A stretch of 44,661 nt of DNA from the NCBI GenBank assembly GCA_947165345.1, contig CAMVAA010000002.1, positions 1-44,661 of the forward strand, given 5' to 3'. This DNA is from an uncultured Bacteroidales bacterium. Its GTDB lineage: Bacteria > Bacteroidota > Bacteroidia > Bacteroidales > P3. Both the position numbers and the translations under genes were made by a program. The notes under the pieces were generated by a model. That model saw nothing but the letters and a program-made list of their open reading frames with translations. It made no database searches and was not told the origin of the DNA. Shown here piece by piece: positions 36,870 to 44,661 of the stretch (positions are counted from its first letter, which is position 1; every line of letters begins with the position of its first letter).

Positions 36870-38288
36870 ATGCTGTTCGAAATACTGTACTTCATCCTGA
36901 TTGCCAGTTCCATCGTGCTCGTCATCACCGAAAACCGGCGCCCCGGCATCGCCATCTTCTGGGTCATGATGCTCACCCTCCTCCCAGTCGTCGGCCTCGT
37001 CCTCTACCTTATCTTCGGCAAGGACCATCGCAGCCACCGCGTCATCCGCGAAGACGAGATGCGTCAGCTCTCCACCCTCCGCGACGCCGCCTGCAGCAGC
37101 ACCATCGTCGACAGCCCAGCCGAACCGAAATACCGCAAGCTCGCCTCCATGATGCGCCACGCCAACGACGCCCCCCTCTTCGACGGCAACAACGTCAAGA
37201 TCTACACCGACTTCGGCCCCATGTTCGACGACATGCTTGCCGACATCGCCGCCGCCAAACACTACATCCACATCCAGTTCTACATCATCGAGGACGACGA
37301 AGTCGGCCGTCAGCTGGCCGACCTGCTCATCTCCAAGGCCCAGCAGGGCGTCGACGTGCGACTCATGTTCGACAGCTTCGCCAACCTCTTCGTCCGCGAC
37401 AGCTACTACGACAAGATGCGCCGCGGCGGCGTCCGCGTCCAGTCGTTCCTCAAATTCATACCTTCCCTCTTCTCCCGCGACGTCAACTGCCGCACCCACC
37501 GCAAGATTGTCGTCGTCGACGGCCACACCGGCTACACCGGCGGCATGAACATCGCCCGCCGCTACCGCGACGGCATCCACCACGGCGTCTGGCGCGACAC
37601 ACACATCCGCATCTGCGGCCCCGCCGTCTCTCAACTCGAAGTAGCACTCCTCGCCGACTGGCGCTTCTGCACCAAAGAGCTCCTCGCCGACCGGCTCTAC
37701 TTCCCCTCCGTCCCTGCCCTGTCCTCTCCCGACCACCACTCCCTCTGCCAGATCGTCACCTCCGGCCCCATGGACGACTGGAACACCGTCATGCAGGGCA
37801 TGGTCCAGGCCATTGCCCAAAGCAGCCGCTACCTCTACATCCAAACCCCCTACTTCATCCCCACCGAACCCATCCTCCTCGCACTCCGCAACGCCGCCAT
37901 CGCCGGCGTCGACGTGCGCATCATGCTCCCTGCCACCGCCGACCGCGGCGCCTTCATGGTCTACGCCTCCGAGTCCTACTTCAAAGAAATCATGCAGGCC
38001 GGCGTGAAAGTCTATCTCTACTCCAAAGGCTACCTCCACGCCAAGACCATGGTCATCGACGACGACTTCGTAACCATCGGCTCCACCAACATCGACAGCC
38101 GCAGCATGGAACAGAACTTCGAAGTCAACGCCTTCATCTACGACCCCGCCAAGGCCATCGAACAGCGCGACATCTTCTTCCGCGACATGGAGCTCTGCCA
38201 GCTCGTCGACCCCGTTCAGTGGAACCGCCGCTCACGCTGGCGCAAGTTCGTCGCCTCTCTCTGGCGCCTCTTCACACCACTCCTCTGA
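36870..38288 (+). CDS. cls: Cardiolipin synthase
   Basis: Phospholipase-D-type enzyme that joins two phosphatidylglycerols to cardiolipin at the inner membrane. The 472 residues begin with two TM segments (about 3-20 and 27-48), then two HKD motifs: HRKIVVVDGHTGYTGGMN (His210, Lys212, Asp217) and HAKTMVIDDDFVTIGSTN (His390, Lys392, Asp397). Full family length and both catalytic motifs intact. Confidence 0.95.
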   Translation: MLFEILYFILIASSIVLVITENRRPGIAIFWVMMLTLLPVVGLVLYLIFGKDHRSHRVIREDEMRQLSTLRDAACSSTIVDSPAEPKYRKLASMMRHANDAPLFDGNNVKIYTDFGPMFDDMLADIAAAKHYIHIQFYIIEDDEVGRQLADLLISKAQQGVDVRLMFDSFANLFVRDSYYDKMRRGGVRVQSFLKFIPSLFSRDVNCRTHRKIVVVDGHTGYTGGMNIARRYRDGIHHGVWRDTHIRICGPAVSQLEVALLADWRFCTKELLADRLYFPSVPALSSPDHHSLCQIVTSGPMDDWNTVMQGMVQAIAQSSRYLYIQTPYFIPTEPILLALRNAAIAGVDVRIMLPATADRGAFMVYASESYFKEIMQAGVKVYLYSKGYLHAKTMVIDDDFVTIGSTNIDSRSMEQNFEVNAFIYDPAKAIEQRDIFFRDMELCQLVDPVQWNRRSRWRKFVASLWRLFTPLL

Positions 38289-38312
38289 TCACACCACAAC
38301 ACACACATATCC

Positions 38313-39695
38313 ATGAAAGAACAGAAACGCGAAAACTTTGGCTCCAAGCTGGGCATCATCATGGCCACCGCCGGCTCCGCCCTCGGCCTGGGCAACATAT
38401 ACCGTTTCCCCTGCGAAGCCGGTGCCAACGGTGGCGGCGCCTTCCTCATCGTCTACCTCGTCATAGCCCTCGCCATCGGCACCCCGCTCATGATCGCCGA
38501 ATTCGTCATCGGCCGCCGCGCCAAACAAGGCCCCATCGGCGCCTTCCGCCTCCTCGGCCGCGGCCGCGAAGGTCAGCGCCGCACCCCATGGACCCTCGTG
38601 GGCTACCTCGGCGTCGTCTGCGCCTTCCTCATCCTCGCCTTCTACACCACCGTCGCCGGCTGGACCCTCGGCTACCTCGGCAAGGCGGCCGCCAACCACT
38701 TCAGCGGCCAGGACATGACACAGATTTCGCAGCAGTTCACCGACTTCACCAACCACCCCTGGCTGCCCATCGTATGCCAGCTCGCCTTCCTTGCCCTCAC
38801 GGCCTTCGTCGTGGCACGCGGCGTGAAGCAGGGCATCGAGCGCTGGTCCAAGCTCCTCATGCCCCTCCTGCTCGTCATCATGGTCATCCTCTGCGTCAAG
38901 TCGCTCACCCTCCCCGGCGCCGCCGAAGGCCTCCGCTTCCTCTTCGCGCCCGACTTCTCCAAGCTGACGCCTCATGTCATCGTCAGCGCACTCGGCCAGA
39001 GCTTCTTCTCTCTCTCCATCGGCATGGGCGCCCTCATCACCTACGGCTCCTACATCTCCCGCTCCGACAACCTCGTCACCACCGCCACCAGCGTCGCCCT
39101 CGCCGACACCTTTGTCGCCATCCTCGCCGGCATCGTCATCTTCCCCGCCGCCTTCTCCTTCGGCATCCGCCCCGAGGCCGGCGCCTCCCTCGCCTTCACC
39201 ACCCTCCCCCTCGTCTTCCAGCAGATGACCGGCGGCTACTTCTTCTGCCTCATCTTCTTCCTCCTCCTCGTCATCGCCACCCTCACCTCCACCATCTCGC
39301 TCCTCGAAGTGATTGTCACCGCGCTGACCGAGGAGCTCCACCTCTCCCGCACCGCCGCCGCCATTGCCGGCACCATCGGCACCGCCGTCATCGGCGTCCT
39401 CGCCACACTCAGCTTCCGCACCGCAAGCCCCATCCACATCAGCGGCCGCTCCTTCTTCGACCTCCTCGACCACGTCACCGCACTCTACCTCATGCCCATC
39501 GGCGGACTCCTCATCGTGCTCTTCGTCGGGTGGCGCATGCGCCGCAAAGACATGCTCGACGAACTCTCCTCCGGCCTCGTCTCCGAAGGCTCCGCCTCGC
39601 GCGCCTCCCGCTTCCTGGCCACCTCCATCCGCTTCATCATCCGCTACATCGCACCCGTAGCCATTCTGGTCATCTTCATCAACCAGCTAACCTGA
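38313..39695 (+). CDS. NSS-family sodium-dependent transporter
   Basis: A 460-residue inner-membrane protein of the neurotransmitter:sodium symporter family, which takes up amino acids or related amines with Na+. TM1 has the unwound Na+/substrate region TAGSALGLGNIYRFPC; later GMGALITYGSYISRSDN (TM6) and multiple further helices make about 11 TMs. Substrate cannot be read from the sequence. The gene ends directly at the hairpin-rich convergent gap. Confidence 0.93.
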   Translation: MKEQKRENFGSKLGIIMATAGSALGLGNIYRFPCEAGANGGGAFLIVYLVIALAIGTPLMIAEFVIGRRAKQGPIGAFRLLGRGREGQRRTPWTLVGYLGVVCAFLILAFYTTVAGWTLGYLGKAAANHFSGQDMTQISQQFTDFTNHPWLPIVCQLAFLALTAFVVARGVKQGIERWSKLLMPLLLVIMVILCVKSLTLPGAAEGLRFLFAPDFSKLTPHVIVSALGQSFFSLSIGMGALITYGSYISRSDNLVTTATSVALADTFVAILAGIVIFPAAFSFGIRPEAGASLAFTTLPLVFQQMTGGYFFCLIFFLLLVIATLTSTISLLEVIVTALTEELHLSRTAAAIAGTIGTAVIGVLATLSFRTASPIHISGRSFFDLLDHVTALYLMPIGGLLIVLFVGWRMRRKDMLDELSSGLVSEGSASRASRFLATSIRFIIRYIAPVAILVIFINQLT

Positions 39696-39696
39696 C

Positions 39697-39845
39697 CCCC
39701 ACACGAAACCCACCCCCATGTGGGTCATATTCTCTCATGCCGGAGGCATGTAATACTATTAACCCCACACGAAACGTAGTGCCGTGTGGGGTATGGCTAA
39801 ATCGCCTTTTTTCGCGTGTCGAAGACACGCCACAACCATTAATAA
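39697..39845. repeat. Two tandem double-hairpin units in the convergent gap
   Basis: CCCCACACGAAAC occurs at 39697-39709 and again at 39763-39775. Each copy is followed by a GTGGG-rich arm that pairs back (39763-39771 with 39783-39791 perfectly), then by a second small palindrome (CATGCCGGAGGCATG at 39736-39750; GCGTGTCGAAGACACGC at 39814-39830), then by an AT-rich tail (TAATACTATTAA; CACAACCATTAATAA). So two units of about 66 and 83 bases share layout while their small palindromes differ in sequence but keep a CGRAG centre. They sit between the NSS and RapZ-like genes and may also terminate both transcripts. Confidence 0.75.
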
Positions 39846-39858
39846 TCTTCAGTACTCC

Positions 39859-41304
39859 TCACCGCTCCCGGTGGACCACGTCGACCGTCACCTGCGGGTA
39901 CTGTGCTCTGAGCCACTGCGCCATGCGCTCCGCGCAGTACACCGACCGATGCTGCCCGCCCGTGCACCCGAAGGCCACGGAGAGGTGTGTGAAGCGCCGC
40001 TCGAGATATTTGTCCACGCTCTGCCCCACTATGGCGCGCGCATGGTCGAGGAAAGTGTCCACCGCCGGCTCGCGCTCAAGGAATTCTATCACCGGACGGT
40101 CTTTGCCCGTATAGGCGCGGTACTGCTCGTAGCGCCCCGGGTTGGGCAGCGCGCGGCAGTCGAAGATGTGGCCGCCGCCATTGCCCGTCGGGTCCTCCGG
40201 CAGTCCCCGTTTGTAGCTGAAGCTCTGCACCGTGACCGTCAGCTGTGCGCTCCCAACCGCCTCGTCCGCCGGACCGCTGCCCGTTGCGCCCCAGCGTGCC
40301 GGCGCGAGCGCGCTCATCGCCTCCACCACGGCCGTCAGCTCGGCGTATGGCTCGAGCACCTCGCGGTGGTCTTCGGCCAGCCGCCGCAGGTTGCCCAGCC
40401 CGAGGGGGATGCTCTGCACGAAATAGGGCTTGCGTTGGTAGAGCCCGCGGAAGCCGTAGGCACCGAGGGTCTGTAGTATGCGCACAAGCACATAGTGCCA
40501 GAAGCGCTCCATGAACCTGGGGTCGCCGTGCAGCGCCACGTAGCCCTTCAGCAGGTCCGTCCTGACAGCCTCGGGCAGGTCGCTCTTGGCGCTGTAGAGC
40601 AGCGACGCCACATCGTACTGCGCCGCCCCGCGACGCCCTCCCTGGAAGTCTATGTATCTCAGTTGGGGCTCGCCGGCTTGCTCTGTCACCATGATGTTGC
40701 GGGGGTTGAAGTCGCGGTACATGAAGTAGTTGCAGTCCGCCTCAAGCAGGCTGTCGGTGAAGCGCTCGAAGTCGTCCTGCAGCCGGTCTTCGTCGAAGGG
40801 AATGTCCGCCAGCTTGAGGAAGTGGTATTTGAAGTAGCTGAGGTCCCACAGTATGGCCCTCCGGTCGAACGCCGGACGCGGGAAGCCGACAGCGAAGTCC
40901 GCGTCCCGTCCCCCTTTCTGTATCGCGTCGAGGTCGGCCAGGGCCCGGCTGTAGAGGGCATGCATGTCGGCGTCGAAGCCTCGCCCAGCCCGCCGCTTGT
41001 CAAGCAGGATAGTGTACAGCGACGTGTCGCCCAAGTCCTCCTGCAGGTAGTGGCGCCGGTCGGCGTCCACGGCATATATCTCCGGCACCGGCAGCCCCTT
41101 GCTGTGCAGATGGCTGCCGAAGCTGAAGAAAGCCTCGTTCTCGCGCAGGTCCGTGGCGACGGTGCCCACACAGCAGCGCGTGGCGCCCCGCAGCCGGAAA
41201 TAGCGCCTCGACGAGGCACTCTCGCCGCTCAGGGCGAGCACCTCGGCACACGGCTCGCCGGCCCACCCGGCGAACAGCTGCACAAGTCGGTCTGTGTCGC
41301 TCAT
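39859..41304 (-). CDS. AmgK-like sugar kinase fused to RapZ C-terminal domain
   Basis: A 481-residue two-domain protein. Residues 1-340 are an APH/choline-kinase fold like AmgK, the anomeric kinase of cell-wall recycling: SSRRYFRLRG, YLQEDLGDTSLY (hinge), YRDFNPRNIMV (catalytic Asp198) and YIDFQGG (Asp219). Residues about 354-481 are a RapZ C-terminal domain: FSYKRGLPED, GGHIFDCRALPNPGRY and GCTGGQHRSVY, the GlcN6P-sensing part in E. coli RapZ; the N-terminal P-loop domain of RapZ is absent. The fusion suggests amino-sugar phosphorylation or sensing. The 4-base ATGA overlap with the bactofilin gene ties it to cell-envelope shape. Confidence 0.85.
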   Translation of the reverse strand: MSDTDRLVQLFAGWAGEPCAEVLALSGESASSRRYFRLRGATRCCVGTVATDLRENEAFFSFGSHLHSKGLPVPEIYAVDADRRHYLQEDLGDTSLYTILLDKRRAGRGFDADMHALYSRALADLDAIQKGGRDADFAVGFPRPAFDRRAILWDLSYFKYHFLKLADIPFDEDRLQDDFERFTDSLLEADCNYFMYRDFNPRNIMVTEQAGEPQLRYIDFQGGRRGAAQYDVASLLYSAKSDLPEAVRTDLLKGYVALHGDPRFMERFWHYVLVRILQTLGAYGFRGLYQRKPYFVQSIPLGLGNLRRLAEDHREVLEPYAELTAVVEAMSALAPARWGATGSGPADEAVGSAQLTVTVQSFSYKRGLPEDPTGNGGGHIFDCRALPNPGRYEQYRAYTGKDRPVIEFLEREPAVDTFLDHARAIVGQSVDKYLERRFTHLSVAFGCTGGQHRSVYCAERMAQWLRAQYPQVTVDVVHRER

Positions 41305-41696
41305 TCCTGGCCGTTTTCGGCTTCGGGCTGTTCGGCCTCGTGCTGGGCTCTCACCTCGTCAATCATGCGGCACTTACCCGAGAAGGCGGCGCCCGGCTCT
41401 ATGGAAAGCTTGTTGATGAGGATGTCGCCCCGCACCCGGGCCGTGGTGTGCAGCGAAAGCAGCTCCTTGACCGAGAGGTTGCCGTTGACGGTGCCTATGA
41501 TGTTGGCGTTTTGGCACAGCACGTTGCCGTTGACGACGCCCGAGTCGCCCACAACGAGTTTGCCATTGAGCTGTATGTTACCTTCGAGGACACCGTCGAG
41601 ACGGAAGTCACCAGTGGCGACGATGTCGCCTTTGATGCGGGTGCCATCGGTGATGATGTTGATGGCTGTGGTTTCAGTTTCCATTGTTTTTGCCAT
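41301..41696 (-). CDS. Bactofilin
   Basis: A 131-residue cytoskeletal polymer protein. The central part (about 15-110) is the right-handed beta-helix of PF04519 with regular turns (GTRIKGDIVATGDFRLDGVL; GKLVVGDSGVVNGNV), flanked by short disordered ends (Glu/Gln-rich at the C-terminus). Bactofilins form membrane-attached scaffolds that position cell-wall enzymes. Start 2 bases after the PorW-like gene; ATGA overlap with the kinase-RapZ gene. Together they form one transcript with porW and probably ychF. Confidence 0.93.
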   Translation of the reverse strand: MAKTMETETTAINIITDGTRIKGDIVATGDFRLDGVLEGNIQLNGKLVVGDSGVVNGNVLCQNANIIGTVNGNLSVKELLSLHTTARVRGDILINKLSIEPGAAFSGKCRMIDEVRAQHEAEQPEAENGQE

Positions 41697-41698
41697 TG

Positions 41699-44512
41699 TT
41701 ATTTGTTTTGTTTATTTTGATTGTCAAGGTAATACTTTCTGAAGAATGCCATATACGCCTCTATGTTCTTGCGGTTGTAGAAGGTGGCGTAGTTCTGCGT
41801 GGAGATGAAGAACTCGGTGTGGTCGCTGTCGGCATAGCGGCGCAGCGGGCTCTCCTCCTGCTGCAGGTGGCGGTAGTAGCCGAAGGCTTCGGCGTCGCTC
41901 ACAAAGCGGTGGATGGTGATGAGCTGGGTCGAGTCGGTGAAGAGCAGGGCGTTGACGCTGTAGCCCTTGTTGGAATAGTACTGCGAGTTGAAGTCGGCAA
42001 GGCGGTATTGTAGCTCCGTGGCCTTCACAGTACGGTCGTTGACTACGATGACTACGTAGTACTGCTGGTTTTGTCGGTAGCGGTATACGAGCGACTCGGG
42101 CGGCAGCTCGTCGTCCGCCGCGGCCGAGCCCGAGGCGGCCTGCTGGGCCGTAGGCTGGCTTTTGACCGTCCTGTTGTCGGCAACCGTCACATAGCCCGTC
42201 TCTTCCACGTCCACCAGCAGGCTGTCGCTGCGGAGCATCTCCAGCTGCGCTTCGGCTATCGGACGCAGGCTGTCGCTCGCGGCGCTGTGCTCCACGATGT
42301 CTTCCATGATGGTGATAGCCTGGGCCACGTCGCCGCGCCTGGCCAGCGCGAGGCTCTTCCAGAAGCGGAAGCGCGGCAGCATCGGGTTGGCGGGATAGTA
42401 TTCCTCGGCCTGCTCGGCCAGGCTGACCACCGAGGCGTAGCGCCGCCGCGTATAGAGGTCATAGAGTTCGGCGTAGTCGTCCTCGACACGCTGCGAGCGG
42501 GCTATGATTTCGCGGTAGTATTCGTTGTCGCGTATGAGGTTGGCGTAGTCGCTGTCGGGGAAGCCGAGCAGCACCATGTCCCTGTAGTAGTTGGCCTGGG
42601 GCGTGTTGCCCTGGCGGTCATAGATGAGATACAGCATGTAGAAGGTCTGCACAATCTCGTCGTACGAGGTGTAGTCCTTGGCCAGACGGAGATAGCACTC
42701 CAGGGCCCGCGGTTCGTTGTGCAGGGCGTCGTAGAAGATGTATCCGGCGCCGAGCAGGGAGAGGGAGTTGAGCGAGTCGATGGAGTCGTAGTCATGCGGC
42801 GTGGAGGGCAGGTCCTTCAGGTAGTAGGCCACGGAGTGGGGGTCGTTGGGGTTGCCGAGGCCCGAAGTGGTGGCGGTGCTGTCCGCTGTCGTGCTGTCGC
42901 TCTTGGCGGCGTCGTCCCCCTCGGTGTCGTCGGCAGGACCGTCCATAGCCATCGTGGAGAGCACACTCCGGTTCGACAGGGCCCACATGTCCTCCAGCGT
43001 TCGCAGACCCCATTTCTTACGGAAGGCCTCCTTGCCCTTTTGGACGGTGTTCTTGTTGTAGAAGTACCAGTCGCCCACCAGTCCCCCGTCCTGCGCCTTG
43101 CTCTCCGCGAGTATTTCCTCGAGGAGGGCCTTCTCGCGGGCCTCCTCCTCGCGCTTGCGCAGCGTGTCGATAGTGGCGTTTATGAGGGCCATCCGCTCCG
43201 CCTCGGGCATGGCGGCGACCGCCAGTAGGCTGTCGTTGCGCTGGTAGACGTGGGTGAAGGCCACCAGCTCGGTGAGGGTGTTATGGCGCTGACGTATTGC
43301 CTGATAGCGCGGGTAGTCGCGGTCTATGATGGCCATGGCGGTGTCGTAGTAGAGCTGGGCGCCGTCGTAGTCCTCGTAGAGGTCGTACAGCACGTCGGCC
43401 AGCCTGATGGCGGACCGGGCCTTCTGCGCCTTGTTGGTCGTGGAGACGGCACAGCTCTTGCGGAAATTGTCGCAGGCCTTCTGGGCATCCTTCACACCCA
43501 TATACATCTCGCCCTTGGCATAGTAAATCTGGTCGCGGTACTCCTCGTTCTTGCGGTCGTCGAGCATCTTGTCGAGCTGGCGCTCTATGCGGGCAATGTC
43601 GCTGTGTTCGAGGTCGGCGCACGACGCCTCGCCCAGGCGCGCGTTGAACTCCATGACATACTCCGGAGCGTAGGAGAGCACCTGGCGGTAGTATTTGGCC
43701 GCCACAGGCCGCTTGCCGAGTTCCTGGTAGATCTGGGCCAGTATGAATGTCAGGCGGGCTTTGGTACGCCGTGACGATGTGCTCTCGAGGGCCAGGTGGA
43801 TGTTCTCCACTGCCTTCTTGTATTTCTTTTGCGGCAGGGTGGCCTCGACCAAGGCGCAGTACAGCTTGTCGCGCTGCGACCGGCTGAAGTTCCCCTTGGC
43901 CAGGTTGGCGGCGAGCTGGTCGAGGGCGGCCTCGGCCTCGGCATAGCGGCGCTCGGCCGCGAGGCAGCGGGCCAGGAGCACGGCCCCCTCATCTCCGGCC
44001 CGTGTGCCGGAGAACTGGTTCACGAGTATGTTGCAGGTGTTCGCGGTCGAGATGTAGTCCTGCTTGTAGAAGGTGGCGTAGGCCGTGAGGAGGTAGCACT
44101 CCTTGATGTACGGCACATGCTCCTCCCCTCCGACATATATGCTGTGCTTCTTGATGCCCTTGACGCCTTTCTCGATGGCGCGGTCCATCTCGGGGTTCAC
44201 GCTGCGCGCATTGTCGGCGGTGCCAAGAGGTTCAACGGTGAGCAGCTGCGTATAGTCGTCGACAACGGACTTGTAGAGCTTCTCCCGTCCGGCCTTGAGC
44301 GACTCGTTGCCGTTCCACCACACGTTGTAGTGGCACGTCGTGTTGTGGTACTTGATATTGGCCCACTTGGCTTTCTGGGTGGAGCAGGAACAAAGAATAG
44401 ACAAAGACAACACAGACAACAGAGACAACATGGAAAGTGCTGCATGCACTCTCCCCCTCCGGCGCGTGGGGCGCCGGAATGGTTGTCCGGGTTGTTGGAG
44501 TTGTCGTTTCAT
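41699..44512 (-). CDS. porW: PorW/SprE-type T9SS TPR lipoprotein
   Basis: A 937-residue exported lipoprotein. The start MKRQLQQPGQP lies 4 bases after the ychF stop and precedes a basic stretch and hydrophobic signal ending LSILCSC, a lipobox-like site. An internal Met at 44431 would leave a signal without positive charge. The mature part has TPR-like helical repeats (LARCLAAERRYAEAEAALD, AKYYRQVLSYAPEYVMEF and more) and a C-terminal domain with YYVVIVVNDRTVKATELQYR. This matches the PorW/SprE family, an outer-membrane lipoprotein that links the T9SS core with gliding/secretion parts. Family homologues are about 600-870 residues, so this one is long. Confidence 0.85.
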   Translation of the reverse strand: MKRQLQQPGQPFRRPTRRRGRVHAALSMLSLLSVLSLSILCSCSTQKAKWANIKYHNTTCHYNVWWNGNESLKAGREKLYKSVVDDYTQLLTVEPLGTADNARSVNPEMDRAIEKGVKGIKKHSIYVGGEEHVPYIKECYLLTAYATFYKQDYISTANTCNILVNQFSGTRAGDEGAVLLARCLAAERRYAEAEAALDQLAANLAKGNFSRSQRDKLYCALVEATLPQKKYKKAVENIHLALESTSSRRTKARLTFILAQIYQELGKRPVAAKYYRQVLSYAPEYVMEFNARLGEASCADLEHSDIARIERQLDKMLDDRKNEEYRDQIYYAKGEMYMGVKDAQKACDNFRKSCAVSTTNKAQKARSAIRLADVLYDLYEDYDGAQLYYDTAMAIIDRDYPRYQAIRQRHNTLTELVAFTHVYQRNDSLLAVAAMPEAERMALINATIDTLRKREEEAREKALLEEILAESKAQDGGLVGDWYFYNKNTVQKGKEAFRKKWGLRTLEDMWALSNRSVLSTMAMDGPADDTEGDDAAKSDSTTADSTATTSGLGNPNDPHSVAYYLKDLPSTPHDYDSIDSLNSLSLLGAGYIFYDALHNEPRALECYLRLAKDYTSYDEIVQTFYMLYLIYDRQGNTPQANYYRDMVLLGFPDSDYANLIRDNEYYREIIARSQRVEDDYAELYDLYTRRRYASVVSLAEQAEEYYPANPMLPRFRFWKSLALARRGDVAQAITIMEDIVEHSAASDSLRPIAEAQLEMLRSDSLLVDVEETGYVTVADNRTVKSQPTAQQAASGSAAADDELPPESLVYRYRQNQQYYVVIVVNDRTVKATELQYRLADFNSQYYSNKGYSVNALLFTDSTQLITIHRFVSDAEAFGYYRHLQQEESPLRRYADSDHTEFFISTQNYATFYNRKNIEAYMAFFRKYYLDNQNKQNK

Positions 44513-44516
44513 AGAG

Positions 44517-44661
44517 TTAGACGTTGAACCTGAAGTGCATGATGTCGCCGTCCTGGACGACATAGTCCTTGCCCTCGACGCCCATCTTGCCGGCCTCGCG
44601 CACGGCGGCTTCGCTGCCATACTTGATGTAGTCGTCATACTTGATGACTTCGGCGCGGATG
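44517..44661 (-). CDS. ychF: YchF/Obg-like ribosome-associated ATPase, C-terminal end (partial)
   Basis: Only the last 47 codons lie in the window; the gene continues past its right edge. The translated end, [19 protein letters not shown] and [17 protein letters not shown]-stop, is the conserved TGS-type C-terminus of YchF, which binds the ribosome and hydrolyses ATP. The frame differs from that of the overlapping upstream extension of the PorW gene, which shows that the extension is not real. The stop lies 4 bases before the PorW start. Confidence 0.9.
   Translation of the reverse strand, partial: IRAEVIKYDDYIKYGSEAAVREAGKMGVEGKDYVVQDGDIMHFRFNV

Noticed and set aside
24200-39700. Skew change as the chromosome's replication origin or terminus
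   Set aside because: The sign appears to change twice within 16 kb and there is no dnaA, no DnaA-box cluster and no dif-like site that I can see.
38219-40114. 631-codon Arg/His/Pro-rich open frame overlapping the NSS gene
   Set aside because: Frame-shifted shadow of the C-rich NSS transporter gene; no domain and no start context.

Overview
The window looks like chromosomal DNA from a GC-rich member of the Bacteroidales (Bacteroidota). Three things support this. Promoters have the Bacteroidota -7 element TAnnTTTG. Several genes are typical of the phylum: a PorW/SprE-type type IX secretion (T9SS) lipoprotein, a Porin_10-like outer-membrane protein, a BspA-type leucine-rich-repeat protein with a T9SS-like C-terminus, and a DUF3127 protein. 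The metabolism is that of an anaerobic fermenter (PPDK, ATP-dependent PEP carboxykinase, [FeFe]-hydrogenases). The genus cannot be told from this sequence. The first 53 bases are a poly-G run, most likely a sequencing or assembly artefact at a contig edge. No rRNA, tRNA, IS element, prophage or CRISPR array was seen.

Layout. 0.1-4.6 kb (+): a ClpC-type AAA+ unfoldase and an ABC-F ATPase behind a recognisable promoter. 4.6-19.5 kb (-): a long co-directional block read from ppdK through a four-gene [FeFe]-hydrogenase module (thioredoxin-like [2Fe-2S] protein, PAS-containing sensory hydrogenase, SpoIIE/PP2C phosphatase, group-B-like hydrogenase), then pckA, a BspA-like surface protein and gcvP. 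After a strong hairpin comes an ATP-grasp gene. 19.8-26.9 kb (+): an efflux operon (TolC, HlyD, two ABC-2 permeases, no ATPase gene) joined by a 4-base overlap to a LytS-type kinase and followed by a LytTR regulator. 27.2-39.7 kb (+): housekeeping genes (DUF3127 protein, 5-FCL, panD, a YbhN-like membrane protein, trxB, porin, rdgB, bifunctional nuclease, BASS-like transporter, HAD phosphatase, cardiolipin synthase, NSS symporter). 39.8-44.7 kb (-): ychF (partial), porW-like, bactofilin, and an AmgK-like kinase fused to a RapZ C-terminal domain.

Working together. PPDK, PckA and the hydrogenase genes sit at the pyruvate/PEP/oxaloacetate and reductant-disposal node of fermentation. The sensory hydrogenase, phosphatase and [2Fe-2S] protein probably form a redox- or H2-sensing relay beside the catalytic-type hydrogenase. 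The two-component pair probably controls the efflux operon. The T9SS lipoprotein and the BspA-like protein may be machine and cargo of the same secretion route.

The most unusual feature is not a gene. Many intergenic gaps are filled by tandem 7-bp repeats whose sequence differs from gap to gap (TAAACCN, TAACTCN, AATTGAN, RWGRGTT, GTGAN-type). The arrays keep exact 7-bp register, usually begin on the stop codon of the upstream gene and can run right into the next start codon. Every family carries TAA or TGA on the sense strand. Arrays of an 11-bp unit also occur in two gaps in opposite orientation. Two tandem double-hairpin units fill the convergent gap at 39.7 kb.
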